This document shows positions 9,136-17,430 of a stretch of 64,000 nt of DNA, in pieces. Positions within the stretch are counted from its first letter, which is position 1, and each line of letters opens with the position of its first letter. A model generated the notes under the pieces. The model did not search any database. It was given only the letters and a program-made list of their open reading frames with translations, and was not told where the DNA came from. Position numbers and translations under genes: made by a program. Source of the stretch: Streptomyces albipurpureus. GTDB taxonomy: Bacteria > Actinomycetota > Actinomycetes > Streptomycetales > Streptomycetaceae. The stretch covers positions 186,001 to 250,000 of the forward strand of contig NZ_JAMQAW010000003.1 in the NCBI RefSeq assembly GCF_023701525.1, in the 5' to 3' direction.

Positions 9136-9716
9136 CGGGGATCCATCTCTTTCTTGTCGGTCGCGGACCCGAGCGGGGTCCGCGACGAGGTGGCGGAGAA
9201 GAGCGCGTGGAACCGTACTCCGTACCGTTCCAGGAGCGTGTCCGCCACGCTGCTGTCGCTGCTGTCGAGCACGCTGAGGACGCGGGAGACCCGCATCCCG
9301 GCTTTCAGGGCGGCGAGTACGGGTGTGGCCGCGTCCTGCGCCGTGCCCATCAACGGCACGACGACGACGGTGTACTCGCCCGGATGGGCCTCGCCGGTCA
9401 GAGCGGCGTCGTCCCCGGTACCGGTCACCGTCGCGAACGGTAGGCCGGTGTGCAGGGCCAGGGCGGTGGTGGCGGCGATGCCGTCGGGGGTGGTGCACAC
9501 CAACCGGTCGGTCCCGGGCGGGAGCGCTTCGGACAGCAGCGCCGCGGTACGACGCAGGATCGACGGGCGGCTCTGGACGGCTTCGACGTCGACCCGGCCG
9601 TCGCCGAGGGGGGCCACCGCGAGGATGTCGGCGTACAGTTCCGCGCTTCGTTGCTCGGCGCTCTGGAAGGCGCTGGGGGCGTCGGCCGCCGTGTGCAGGA
9701 CCTGGGCAAGGTTCAT
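9132..9716 (-). CDS. degenerate phosphoribosyltransferase-like protein (first copy)
   Basis: A 194-residue protein resembling orotate phosphoribosyltransferase in layout: SAELYADILAVAPLGDG at the N-terminus, TDRLVCTTPDGIAATTALALHTGLPF in the middle, a core strand YTVVVVPLMGTAQD followed by an Ala-rich helix, and a C-terminal ERYGVRFHALFSAT segment like the end of OPRTases. The PRPP loop acidic pair is replaced (VVVVPLMGT), so catalysis by the usual mechanism is doubtful. It lies 85 bp after pyrD and overlaps the next gene by four bases. Two adjacent diverged copies suggest a heteromeric pair. The annotation rests on pattern resemblance. Confidence 0.6.
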   Translation of the reverse strand: MNLAQVLHTAADAPSAFQSAEQRSAELYADILAVAPLGDGRVDVEAVQSRPSILRRTAALLSEALPPGTDRLVCTTPDGIAATTALALHTGLPFATVTGTGDDAALTGEAHPGEYTVVVVPLMGTAQDAATPVLAALKAGMRVSRVLSVLDSSDSSVADTLLERYGVRFHALFSATSSRTPLGSATDKKEMDPR

Positions 9717-9801
9717 GTGGGCTCCGTGGATGGGACGGTCAGTGGAGACCGCGCGAGGTCGGGACGGGCGCCGGGAGGTGCGGTCCGGCCGCGGATGGGG
9801 C

Positions 9802-10779
9802 TCAGATCCGCACGGTGCCGCGTTCGTCCGCGAGACGGGCGATACCGAGTTCGCCGCACAGGGCGTCGAGGTCCCGTAGGACCTGGGTCATCGCGTACGG
9901 GCGGGTGAACGTCGCGGTGCCCATCTGCACGGCCGTGGCTCCGGCCAGGACGAACTCCAGGACGTCCCGCGCGGTGCTGATGCCGCCGCATCCGACGACG
10001 GGTATCCCGACGGCCGCGGCGGCCTGCCACACCAGGCGGAGCACCATGGGTCGGACCGCGGGTCCGGACAGTCCGCCGACTCCGTTGCCCAGTACCGCGC
10101 TCCGCGCGTTCAGGTCGATGGCCATGCCGGGGAAGGTGTTGGCGACGGTCACAGCGGTCGCGCCTGCCTGCTCGGCGGCCCGCGCGATGTCACCGATCGA
10201 TGTCACGTTCGGAGTCAGTTTGACGATGACGGGCAGCGAAGTGCGTGCCACGACACCGGAGACGACTCGCTCCACGGTCGACGCGTCCGTTCCGATGGCG
10301 AGCCCGCCGTGCTCAAGGTTCGGGCAGGAGACGTTCACCTCCAGTGCCTCGCAGGGGGCGTCGGCCAGATCCTCGGTGATCCGCAGGTACTCCTCCACGG
10401 TGAGCCCCCCGACGCTCACCACGACGGGCACCCCGAACGACCGGTAGCGGGGGAGCACCGTACGGATGAAATCCGCCGAGCCCGGGCTGGGGATTCCCAC
10501 GCTGTTCAGCATGCCCTGCGCGCTCTCGGTGAGCCGGTGCGAGGGGTTACCGGAACGCCGTTGCGAGAAGAGGGTCTTGGTGACCACGGCGCCCAGCTCG
10601 TGCACCGGTAGAAGAGCCGCGAGCTCAGGACCGAAGCAGCCCGACGCGGGCATGACGGGGTTGGCCAGACGCAGTGGGCCCATCGAGACGGCGAGATCGG
10701 TCCGGAATGCGACTTGGTCCGCGAAATGCCGGTCGCGGTCGTCCAGCACTGCGGGACTGTGGTCCTGGACCTCCGTCAT
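9802..10779 (-). CDS. pyrD: dihydroorotate dehydrogenase, class 1B catalytic subunit
   Basis: FMN enzyme interconverting dihydroorotate and orotate; 325 residues. The N-terminal MGPLRLANPVMPASG motif, the active-site loop EVNVSCPN (Cys152 as catalytic base, the class 1 hallmark; class 2 has Ser), the FMN-phosphate region GIPVVGCGGIST, and GATAVQMGTATF are all present. Class 1B enzymes work with PyrK, which is encoded four genes downstream. The ATG at 10779 begins the conserved protein; much longer upstream extensions in this frame are overlap with the permease gene. Ninety-five bases separate it from the permease gene, so it belongs to the same operon. Confidence 0.92.
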   Translation of the reverse strand: MTEVQDHSPAVLDDRDRHFADQVAFRTDLAVSMGPLRLANPVMPASGCFGPELAALLPVHELGAVVTKTLFSQRRSGNPSHRLTESAQGMLNSVGIPSPGSADFIRTVLPRYRSFGVPVVVSVGGLTVEEYLRITEDLADAPCEALEVNVSCPNLEHGGLAIGTDASTVERVVSGVVARTSLPVIVKLTPNVTSIGDIARAAEQAGATAVTVANTFPGMAIDLNARSAVLGNGVGGLSGPAVRPMVLRLVWQAAAAVGIPVVGCGGISTARDVLEFVLAGATAVQMGTATFTRPYAMTQVLRDLDALCGELGIARLADERGTVRI

Positions 10780-10874
10780 GGGGCCTGCCTTCTGCGTCAG
10801 GGGGATCGGGGAAAGAGGGGGCGGAGGGGGCTGGGCCCGCCGGCACCTGGGTGGGACGGCGGGTCGCGGGGGTG

Positions 10875-11669
10875 TCAGCCGCCGAATCGCTCGGTGAGCT
10901 TGCGCTCGGCCCAGCCGATGAGGGCGTGCATGGCCCACGCCATGACGCAGAGCAGCCCGAGGCAGATGATCACCAGCTTGATGTCGTCGTTGTCCTGGGC
11001 CTGCTTCTCCAGATAGCCGAGCCCCGACTGCGCTCCGATGAACTCGCCGATGACCGCCGCCGTCACCGCCTGGAGAACACCCAGGCGCAGACCCACCGCG
11101 ATGGCCGGCAGGCTGTACGGCAGATCGATCTTGAGGGCTCTGGCGACCGGTCCGATGCGCAGCAGGCGGGCCAGGTCGTCGACGCCCTTGGGCACGGACC
11201 GTAGTCGCGTCACCATGTTGATCATGACCGGGTAGAACGACACCAGGGCCACGAGGGCGATCTTGGAGCCGACACCGAGCCCCAGCCAGAGCACGATCAG
11301 TGGGGCGATCGAGATCTTCGGGGTCACCTGCGCCACGATGACGAGCGGCATCAGCAGGCGTTCGACAAGCGGCAGGCGGGTGAAGAGGATCGCCAGGACG
11401 ACTCCTGCCACCGCGCCGATCAGCACACCTTGCACCACCTCGGCCAGGGTCTGCTGGATGTGCACCGTGAGCACGTCGTCCGCGGCCAGCTGCCAGGCAT
11501 GGCTGGCTACCGCAGCCGGGCTCGGCAGCTTGTAGGCCGGTATGTCGAAGGCCGCCGTGACCAACCACCAGAGCGCGACACCGGCCAGCAGGGACGACGT
11601 GCCGATCAGCACCGGCCGGACGGTCGAGGCCGTCCGGCCGGAGCTGGCGGCCGTCTCAGCCGAGGCCAT
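10875..11669 (-). CDS. ABC transporter permease (SsuC/TauC type)
   Basis: Inner-membrane subunit of an importer of the nitrate/sulfonate/pyrimidine-precursor class, 264 residues with about six hydrophobic segments. The EAA-type loop is visible in the cytoplasmic stretch around VPKGVDDLARLLRIGPVARALKIDLPYSLPA. Its start overlaps the 3' end of the binding-protein gene by 14 bp. The operon encodes two different permeases of this type, one on each side of the binding protein, so the translocation pore is probably a heterodimer. Confidence 0.9.
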   Translation of the reverse strand: MASAETAASSGRTASTVRPVLIGTSSLLAGVALWWLVTAAFDIPAYKLPSPAAVASHAWQLAADDVLTVHIQQTLAEVVQGVLIGAVAGVVLAILFTRLPLVERLLMPLVIVAQVTPKISIAPLIVLWLGLGVGSKIALVALVSFYPVMINMVTRLRSVPKGVDDLARLLRIGPVARALKIDLPYSLPAIAVGLRLGVLQAVTAAVIGEFIGAQSGLGYLEKQAQDNDDIKLVIICLGLLCVMAWAMHALIGWAERKLTERFGG

Positions 11670-12684
11670 TCGGCTTCACCACCAGATCACTCGCGTCGAA
11701 GGACTTGTCGAGGAGCTTGAAGTCCTTCTGGGAGTCGATGGCCTGCTGCCAGCGCGCGAGGTCCGGGGAGCCCAGGCCGTTCTTCTGCGTGTTCTCCGAC
11801 TGCCACAGGGTCTTGGCGAAGAGGTCCTCGATGATCGTGGTGATCTCCTTCTCCTGGCCCTTGAAGGAGGAGGCGTACTTCTTCACCGACATGTCGACCG
11901 CCTTGCGCGGGTTCTTGACGGTGTACTCGATGCCCTGGTTCAGCGCCTTGTCGAACGCCTTGACCGTGCCCGGGTCGTCCTTGACGAGGGCCTCGCCAGC
12001 GATGACAACGTTGCCGAAGGAGGGAAGGTACTTGTCGCTCAGGATCTGGTTCACCTCGACCCCGGCTGACTGCAGCGCGTAGTAGCGCAGGCGCGAGAAG
12101 ACGATCGCGTCGACCTGCCCGTTCTTCAGCGCGTCCACGATGACGCCGGTGCCCAGGGTGCGGACCTTCACATCGGTGAGCTTCAGGCCGGCGCTCTGGA
12201 GCATCGCCTGGAGCTGGATGTAGTTCGGGCTGCCGAGGTCGGTGACGGCGACGGTCTTGCCCTTCAGATCGGCGGGGGAGCCGATGTTCGAGGAGGGCTG
12301 GGACAGCAGCGAGCCGATGCCCTGCTGGTACGTGGTGTGCACGACCTTGGTCTTGATGCCCTTGCCGTACGCGGTGACGACCGAGTCCCCGTTCGGGAAG
12401 CCGAAGTCGACGTTGCCCGACGCCACGTTCTTCACGATGTCGGAGCCTTGGGCGTAGGTGAAATCGACGTCCAGGCCCGCGTCGGCGAAGTAGCCCTGCT
12501 CCTTGGCCGCGTACAGCGGGGCGTAGTACGGCACCGCGGCACCGTCGATCTGGATGGTGACCTTCTTGGTGCCGTCGGACGACGTCTTCGCCGAGTCGGA
12601 CGAGCCAGGGCTGCAGGCGGCGAGGAGAGCGGCGACGGCCACGGCGGCGGGGATGCCGACCAGCTTCAGGGGCCTTCTATTCAT
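11656..12684 (-). CDS. ABC transporter substrate-binding lipoprotein (NMT1/THI5-like)
   Basis: Solute-binding lipoprotein of 342 residues. The N-terminus has a signal peptide with lipobox LLAAC, so the mature protein is lipid-anchored outside. The family features are ITIQIDG-like first strand, VPYYAPLYAAKEQGYFADAGLDV, ASGNVDFGFPNGDSV and ADLKGKTVAVTDLGSPN, typical of NMT1/SsuA-type receptors that take small heteroaromatic or sulfonate ligands. In this operon the ligand is likely orotate, orotidine or a related pyrimidine; that is inference from the neighbours only. Confidence 0.9.
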   Translation of the reverse strand: MNRRPLKLVGIPAAVAVAALLAACSPGSSDSAKTSSDGTKKVTIQIDGAAVPYYAPLYAAKEQGYFADAGLDVDFTYAQGSDIVKNVASGNVDFGFPNGDSVVTAYGKGIKTKVVHTTYQQGIGSLLSQPSSNIGSPADLKGKTVAVTDLGSPNYIQLQAMLQSAGLKLTDVKVRTLGTGVIVDALKNGQVDAIVFSRLRYYALQSAGVEVNQILSDKYLPSFGNVVIAGEALVKDDPGTVKAFDKALNQGIEYTVKNPRKAVDMSVKKYASSFKGQEKEITTIIEDLFAKTLWQSENTQKNGLGSPDLARWQQAIDSQKDFKLLDKSFDASDLVVKPNGLG

Positions 12685-12716
12685 GATCTTTCCTTAGGGC
12701 AAGGTGGGAGTGGGAC

Positions 12717-13556
12717 TCAACGCCTACCGCGCAGGAGCCTGCGCTCGGCGAGGGAGACAAGGCCGAAACCGAGGAGCCCGACCGCTACCGTGATGAGGAC
12801 TGCGGCTATCAGCAGGGGGGTGTCACTGGATGTGTTGCCGAGCACCATGAGGTATCCCAGGCCGCGTTCGGAGGCGAGGTACTCCGCCAGGAACGCGCCG
12901 GTCATGGCGTCGATGACGGCGATCTTGGCACCGGCCAGCAGCGCGGGCACGGCCGCGGGGAGCTGGATCATCCGCAGGTACTGCCATGGGGACAGATGCA
13001 GCAGCCGGCCCAGTGAGCTGATGTCCTCGCTCACATCCTTCAGCCCGAGCATCGTGGCCATGGCCATCGGGAAGAAGACCAGCAGCAGGATGAGCGCGAA
13101 CTGCGAGGTCAGGCTGAGACCGAACCACAGCACCAGCAGTGGTGCGACGGCGATCTTGGGAGCCGCCTGGAGCAGCACCATATAGGGGGCGAGGATCTCC
13201 CGGACGGTGCGGGAGGCCCACAGGACCCAGCCCAGGGCGATACCGATCAGTGACCCGCCGACGAATCCCAGCACGATGTTGCGCAGGGTGTAGGTGAGGT
13301 TGGGCCACAGCGTGCCGTCCTGTACCAGCTTCAGTCCCGCGTCCAGTACGTCGCCGGGAGCGGGCAGCAGATAGGACGGTACGTCGGCCAGCGCGACATA
13401 GGCGCTCCAGGCGGCCAGCACGGCTGCCGCGTAGGCGAGCGGCGTCAGTATGCGTCCGGCCCTGCGGAGGGTGCCCCTGTCGCCGGGGCCGGACGCGGCG
13501 GGACGCTTCACGTCCCGGTCGGGACCCCGGCGGCGGGTGAGGGTCTCCATGCTCAC
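12717..13556 (-). CDS. ABC transporter permease (SsuC/TauC type), second subunit
   Basis: 279 residues; a basic cytoplasmic N-terminus of about 33 residues, then about six membrane segments. The EAA-like loop is around DVSEDISSLGRLLHLSPWQYLRMIQLPAAVPALLAGAK. The GTG at 13556 overlaps the ATPase stop (GTGA) and has AGGAG upstream. It pairs with the other permease of the operon. Order in the operon: ATPase, this permease, binding protein, second permease, then the metabolic genes. Confidence 0.9.
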   Translation of the reverse strand: MSMETLTRRRGPDRDVKRPAASGPGDRGTLRRAGRILTPLAYAAAVLAAWSAYVALADVPSYLLPAPGDVLDAGLKLVQDGTLWPNLTYTLRNIVLGFVGGSLIGIALGWVLWASRTVREILAPYMVLLQAAPKIAVAPLLVLWFGLSLTSQFALILLLVFFPMAMATMLGLKDVSEDISSLGRLLHLSPWQYLRMIQLPAAVPALLAGAKIAVIDAMTGAFLAEYLASERGLGYLMVLGNTSSDTPLLIAAVLITVAVGLLGFGLVSLAERRLLRGRR

Positions 13557-14302
13557 ACCAGCTCCTGACGGAGCATGCCGGCGAACTTGGCGAATTCGGG
13601 CAACTGCCTGGTCTCGGGGGTGCGGTCACGGTTCAGGGGGACGGTGTGGACGGCCTTGATACGGCCTGGCCGTGCCGACATCACGGCCACGCGGTCGGCG
13701 AGGTAGGTGGCCTCCTCGACGCTGTGGGTGACCAGGACGATGGTCTTCTGGGTCGATTCCCAGATGCGCAGCAGGTCGTCGTGGAGCCGGTCCCTGGTGA
13801 TCGCGTCCAGCGCCCCGAAGGGCTCGTCCATGAGCAGGATCCGGGGGTTGTAGGCCAATGCCCGGGCGATGGCGGTGCGCTGGCGCATGCCGCCGGACAG
13901 TTCCTTGGGGAAGGACTCGGCGAAGTCGGTGAGACCGACCAGGTCGAGCAGCTTTGCCACCTGTTCGCGCCCCTGCTCCGAGGAGTCGCGCTGGGCCTCC
14001 AGACCCAGGGAGACATTGCGCCGCACCGTGCGCCAGGGAAGCAGGGCCGGCTCCTGGAAGACGAAGCCGATGTCCTTGCCCGGGCGCGGAGCGACGCTCC
14101 AGCTCAGCTCTCCTTCGAAGTCCGTGTCCAGACCCGCCATCATTCTCAGCAGGGTCGACTTGCCACACCCCGAGGGGCCGATGAGCGCGACGATCTCGCC
14201 CTCACCCACGTCCAGGTCGACGTCCTCCAGAGCCACCACCTTCGCGCGCTTGGCGGCGGTGTAGGTCTTGTAGACGCCTCGCACCGACAGAAGGGGCTTC
14301 AT
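13553..14302 (-). CDS. ABC transporter ATP-binding protein
   Basis: Cytoplasmic ATPase of the importer, 249 residues. Walker A is GPSGCGKST (residues 42-50), the Q-loop is FVFQEPALLPW, the signature is LSGGMRQR, Walker B is ILLMDEPFGALD and the switch His is in VLVTHSVEEA. ATG at 14302 was chosen because it precedes the conserved LLSVRGVYKTY start and has a purine-rich GGGGCGGAG upstream. It is the first gene of the ten-gene operon and is transcribed away from the uridine phosphorylase gene. Confidence 0.92.
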   Translation of the reverse strand: MKPLLSVRGVYKTYTAAKRAKVVALEDVDLDVGEGEIVALIGPSGCGKSTLLRMMAGLDTDFEGELSWSVAPRPGKDIGFVFQEPALLPWRTVRRNVSLGLEAQRDSSEQGREQVAKLLDLVGLTDFAESFPKELSGGMRQRTAIARALAYNPRILLMDEPFGALDAITRDRLHDDLLRIWESTQKTIVLVTHSVEEATYLADRVAVMSARPGRIKAVHTVPLNRDRTPETRQLPEFAKFAGMLRQELV

Positions 14303-14487
14303 GCGGACTCCGCCCCCGAAGTCGCGCGGCCCAAGACGCCCGCGCTGCGGTGACACCCGTCATCGGCATGGGTGGGGTGGTGCGGCATGAAGGTCTCCTC
14401 AATAGTCACTGCGGCTCGGTGTCCGTACGGAGCCGAGCGGGATCGTTCCGGGCCACCGGCACACCACCGCATCGCAGCTTCCGTATC

Positions 14488-14504
14488 TGGAAAATGAGTT
14501 TCCA
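14488..14504. promoter_or_regulatory. IclR-type operator upstream of the transporter-pyr operon
   Basis: TGGAAA (14488-14493), a five-base spacer ATGAG, then TTTCCA (14499-14504). The arms are perfect and match the arm sequence of known IclR-family operators (TGGAAAT-N-ATTTCCA type). It lies about 185 bp before the ATPase gene, inside the divergent region shared with the uridine phosphorylase and IclR genes. A TTGACT sequence on the minus strand at 14541-14546 could be the -35 element of the operon promoter. Confidence 0.65.
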
Positions 14505-14665
14505 CTGCGTTGTTCAGAGGTTGGGCTCTTTTTCGGCCACAGTCAAGACCTAGATCTGACCCGCAATTCGGTGTATACCGTGATGCGGGTTCGATTTCTC
14601 CCGGCATAGGGACCTGTGCACCCACAACTCACCTGCCGGAAAGTTGTGCCCCTTCGCGCATCAAC

Positions 14666-14679
14666 TTCCACATGTGGAA
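14666..14679. promoter_or_regulatory. second IclR-type palindrome, upstream of the phosphorylase gene
   Basis: TTCCACATGTGGAA is a perfect 14-bp palindrome whose arms contain the same TGGAA/TTCCA half-sites as the operator at 14488-14504. It ends 29 bp before the ATG of the uridine-phosphorylase-like gene, just upstream of its GGAGG ribosome-binding site. In this place a bound repressor would block transcription of the phosphorylase-IclR unit. Confidence 0.6.
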
Positions 14680-14708
14680 ACCAAGAACTCAAACGGAGGT
14701 CCTCGCCC

Positions 14709-15521
14709 ATGGCAAGAAGCGCACAGGATCCATGGCACCGGGGGGCACCGCCCCATCTTCCGGCTGGCGCCGCCGCCGAAGCACTCCCACCGGTCTGTCT
14801 GCTCCCGGGAGACCCCGCCCGAGTCGACCTGGCCGCCGAAGTGCTCGATGACTTCCACATCCTCGGCCAGAACCGAGAGTTCAGGATCGGTACCGGCCGC
14901 GCACCCGGCGGCCGGCGGATCGCGGTCTGCTCGACCGGCATCGGAGGCCCCTCCACCGAGATCGCCGTCGTCGAACTCGCCCGGCTCGGAGTCAAGACCG
15001 TGCTGCGCACCGGTGGCATGGGCGCCCTGACCAACCGCATACCGCCGGGTACCGTGTGCGCCGCCACCCGAGCGGTGCCGGGCAGCGGCGCCGCCTCGCA
15101 CTATCCCGGCGCCCCAGAAGGGCCCGCGGCCCATCCGGCCGTCCTGGCCGCCCTCCGTCGTGCGGCACACGATCTGGACGTACCGCTCACCGAGATCTCC
15201 GTCGCCACGGTCGACTCCTACTACCTCGGGCAGGGGCGACCACTTCCCGGACACGAGGAACACGCGGCCGCGAGGATGGACGTCCTGCGCGGACTGGGCG
15301 TCGACGGAGTGGAGATGGAGACCGAGACAGTGCTGGCGGTGGCCGGGGCACTCGGCATGCGAGCAGGCGCCGTTCTGGTCGCGCACGCCAACCGTGCCAC
15401 CGACGGCTGGTTGGAGGACTACCGTCCCGCCCAACTCGCCATGCTGCGGGTCGCAGTGTGCGCCGCGGCGCTACTCTCGGACGACGACGATCCGCAGGCG
15501 GACACCGCGATCACGACCTGA
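14709..15521 (+). CDS. uridine phosphorylase-like nucleoside phosphorylase
   Basis: Member of the PNP/UDP phosphorylase family, 270 residues, cleaving a nucleoside with phosphate to base plus ribose-1-phosphate. Visible motifs: GDPARV near the N-terminus (phosphate binding), CSTGIGGPS, LRTGGMGAL, and EMETETVLAVA, the Glu-Met-Glu ribose-binding motif. The ATG at 14709 has GGAGG upstream; an in-frame extension lacks conservation and would run through the palindrome. It is divergent from the pyrimidine operon. It could release orotate or uracil from a nucleoside for the pathway; substrate specificity is inferred. Confidence 0.85.
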   Translation: MARSAQDPWHRGAPPHLPAGAAAEALPPVCLLPGDPARVDLAAEVLDDFHILGQNREFRIGTGRAPGGRRIAVCSTGIGGPSTEIAVVELARLGVKTVLRTGGMGALTNRIPPGTVCAATRAVPGSGAASHYPGAPEGPAAHPAVLAALRRAAHDLDVPLTEISVATVDSYYLGQGRPLPGHEEHAAARMDVLRGLGVDGVEMETETVLAVAGALGMRAGAVLVAHANRATDGWLEDYRPAQLAMLRVAVCAAALLSDDDDPQADTAITT

Positions 15522-15571
15522 ACAGCGCACGGGCAACCGCACATCGGGACCGGAGCCACGCACGAGCGGGC

Positions 15572-16447
15572 GTGACCCCGGTACCAGGGCGATGCTCCTG
15601 CCCCCGCCCGGTAGTCCTTTGCCCTCAACGAACGGACAGACCGCTGAGTACTGACAGTTACACCAGAACGCTGCGCATCCTGCGCGTCATCGCGACCCAC
15701 TTGCGCGGTATGTCGCTGCAACAGCTCCACGAGGAGCTGGGCATCCCGATAGGGAGCCTGCACCGGGTGATGGCCGCGCTCGTCGAAGAACGCTACGTGA
15801 CCCGCTCCCCCAGCAACCGGCGCTACTTCCTCGGACCGGCCTTCACCGAGCTGTCCACGATGGCCATCGCCTCCCAGGGCACGGCGGTCAGTCCGCCGCG
15901 CGCCATGGAAGAGGCAGCCAGGGAAAGCGGTGAGACCGTGTTCCTCACCGAACTGATCGGCACCCGCCTGCTCTGCGTGGCCCTGGTCGAGGGCGTGCAC
16001 CCACTCCGCCTGTTCGTGCGGGTGGGCCAGGACATGCCACCGCACGCGGCAGCCTCGGCACGCAGCATCCTCGCCTTCCAGACAGCCGAGACCGTCGCCA
16101 TGGTGCTACGCGCGCAGGAGTTGACGGCCTACACCACGGACACCCCGCACACGGCGGAGCGCGTGACCGCCCATCTCGTCCAGGTGCGGATGCAGGGTTT
16201 CGACGTGTGCGAGAACGAACTGGACGACGACGTCTGGGCCGTGTCCGCCCCCGTGTTCGGCTCCACCGGACAGACCACGTCCAGCATCACCCTCGCTGCC
16301 GCGGGCCAGCGGATGCGGGACCCACTGGCCCGCACCCGCGCCACCGAGACCACCCTGCGGGCCGCCCGCGCACTCTCCATCGAACAGGGCTACGCCGGCG
16401 CTGTCTCCCCCGCCCGCTACCGTCCCGCACCCGAACCCGCCGGATAG
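15572..16447 (+). CDS. IclR-family transcriptional regulator
   Basis: N-terminal winged helix-turn-helix (TLRILRVIATHLRGMSLQQ, then IPIGSLHRVMAALVEERYV), followed by an IclR effector domain with RLLCVALVEG, MPPHAAASARSIL and ENELDDDVWAVSAPVF. The start is uncertain: the conserved domain begins close to 15650 and the nearest normal start is GTG at 15572 (291 residues); a CTG at 15644 would give 267 residues, closer to family length. It follows the phosphorylase gene by 50 bp. It probably binds the two TGGAA palindromes at 14488-14679 and controls both divergent units. The effector is likely a pathway intermediate. Confidence 0.88.
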   Translation: MTPVPGRCSCPRPVVLCPQRTDRPLSTDSYTRTLRILRVIATHLRGMSLQQLHEELGIPIGSLHRVMAALVEERYVTRSPSNRRYFLGPAFTELSTMAIASQGTAVSPPRAMEEAARESGETVFLTELIGTRLLCVALVEGVHPLRLFVRVGQDMPPHAAASARSILAFQTAETVAMVLRAQELTAYTTDTPHTAERVTAHLVQVRMQGFDVCENELDDDVWAVSAPVFGSTGQTTSSITLAAAGQRMRDPLARTRATETTLRAARALSIEQGYAGAVSPARYRPAPEPAG

Positions 16448-16655
16448 GGCCGGCAACCACCCGTCGCGGCCGGGCAGCTCTGAAGTCACCCCGATGATGT
16501 GGACACACCTGGCAGTGGATCTCACTTGGTCCGGAAGGTGCAGATCCACCTGGCGCGGACCTCGCGGTAGAGCGCGGAGTCCCGGTCCGACGCGATGGAG
16601 TTGCGGCGGGCTTCACCTGCCAGATGGTTGTATCGGGACGTAGCGATCGAATCCG

Positions 16656-16740
16656 CACGTCTATCCGGGGACGCTCCGCACCTGGGTGCGCGACGCCGAC
16701 GGTCCTCCGGCCGAAGCGACGGCGGAAGGGAAACGGAGGG
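16656..16740 (+). mobile_element. possible IS3-family OrfA remnant
   Basis: The frame starting at 16656 reads YPGTLRTWVRDADG followed by a basic stretch, resembling the recognition-helix segment (HPETLRxWVRQAE) of IS3-type OrfA transposases. There is no start codon and no flanking OrfB, and the upstream helix appears in another frame. At best it is a short, frameshifted relic. Confidence 0.3.
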
Positions 16741-16875
16741 TGTGGAGGCGGAACCCGTCCGGTTGCGGGCGGAGACCCACCCCGGCCTCTCACAGCGGAG
16801 CGGGATTGGCAGCCGTGCGGTCATGCGGTGGTACGAGGAACGAGCCGGATACCACTTCAGGTAGGGGAGGGCGTC

Positions 16876-17010
16876 CTACCCGAGTGCGGTGCGGCCGGCT
16901 TCCGTGACCGCCATGAGGTCCGCTCGCCTCCCGTTCGCCGGGTGCGCGATCTTCACCAGGCCCAGGCCCAGGCCCAAGCCCAGGCCGTGCGGCCGGAGGT
17001 GGCTCCGTAG
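16876..17010 (-). pseudogene. MarR-family C-terminal remnant
   Basis: The minus-strand frame ends LVKIAHPANGRRADLMAVTEAG, like the wing and following helix of MarR regulators (DPxDGRxxxVxLTxxGR). Upstream of it the frame runs into a Gly-Leu repeat coded by the tandem repeat at 16956-16985 and then into non-conserved sequence. The DNA-binding helices are missing, so it is a truncated gene. Confidence 0.4.
16956..16985. repeat. six-base tandem repeat, five units
   Basis: Five CCAGGC units in a row, the fourth changed to CCAAGC. It lies inside the MarR-like remnant and codes a Gly-Leu dipeptide repeat on the minus strand. Confidence 0.85.
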
Positions 17011-17430
17011 CGGCCGGAAGGCCATGCCATCACCGCGTCGGCCCTGCCGGAAAGGTCCGTGACAGCCCCCGTCCGGTACGGCCCCACGGTTGCCGGATTC
17101 GTGGCTCCTGGCCGGAACGCCCCAGAGGAGATGGGCCGCCACCCGTACCCGCCACATCAACCCAGTGATGAACACGGCCGCCGCACTCAGCGGACGGCTG
17201 AGCCGTTCCGGTGTGCGCCGGGCGATCCGACCAGGCTGCGACGCGGGGGAGCACACCCGTCGATGACGGCCCTGACGCCTCACGGCCCCAGCTCCAAGAA
17301 GGCGCCCTCCTACCGCGACGACACCGTGCGTCCGACAGGTTGTGACGACCGCGCGCATCGCCCGACAGCCGGCGAGGACGGACGCCCCGTCCGCATCGCG
17401 CGGGGCGACGGGGATGGGGCGTCCGCGAGG

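Larger units (their letters stand above)
16448..17430. other. gene-poor region with decayed fragments
   Basis: Nearly 1 kb without an intact gene. It holds an IS3-like OrfA fragment (about 16656-16740) and a MarR-like C-terminal fragment on the minus strand (16876-17010) with a six-base tandem repeat. The remaining open frames look random. Confidence 0.5.

Noticed and set aside
5134..10779. Pyr genes as the main de novo pyrimidine operon
   Set aside because: carAB, pyrB, pyrF and an intact pyrE are absent and a carbamoylase that would degrade the intermediate is coupled to them.
15056..15571. Long N-terminal extension of the IclR frame
   Set aside because: It overlaps the phosphorylase gene in another frame and is Arg-rich; the regulator domain begins near 15650.
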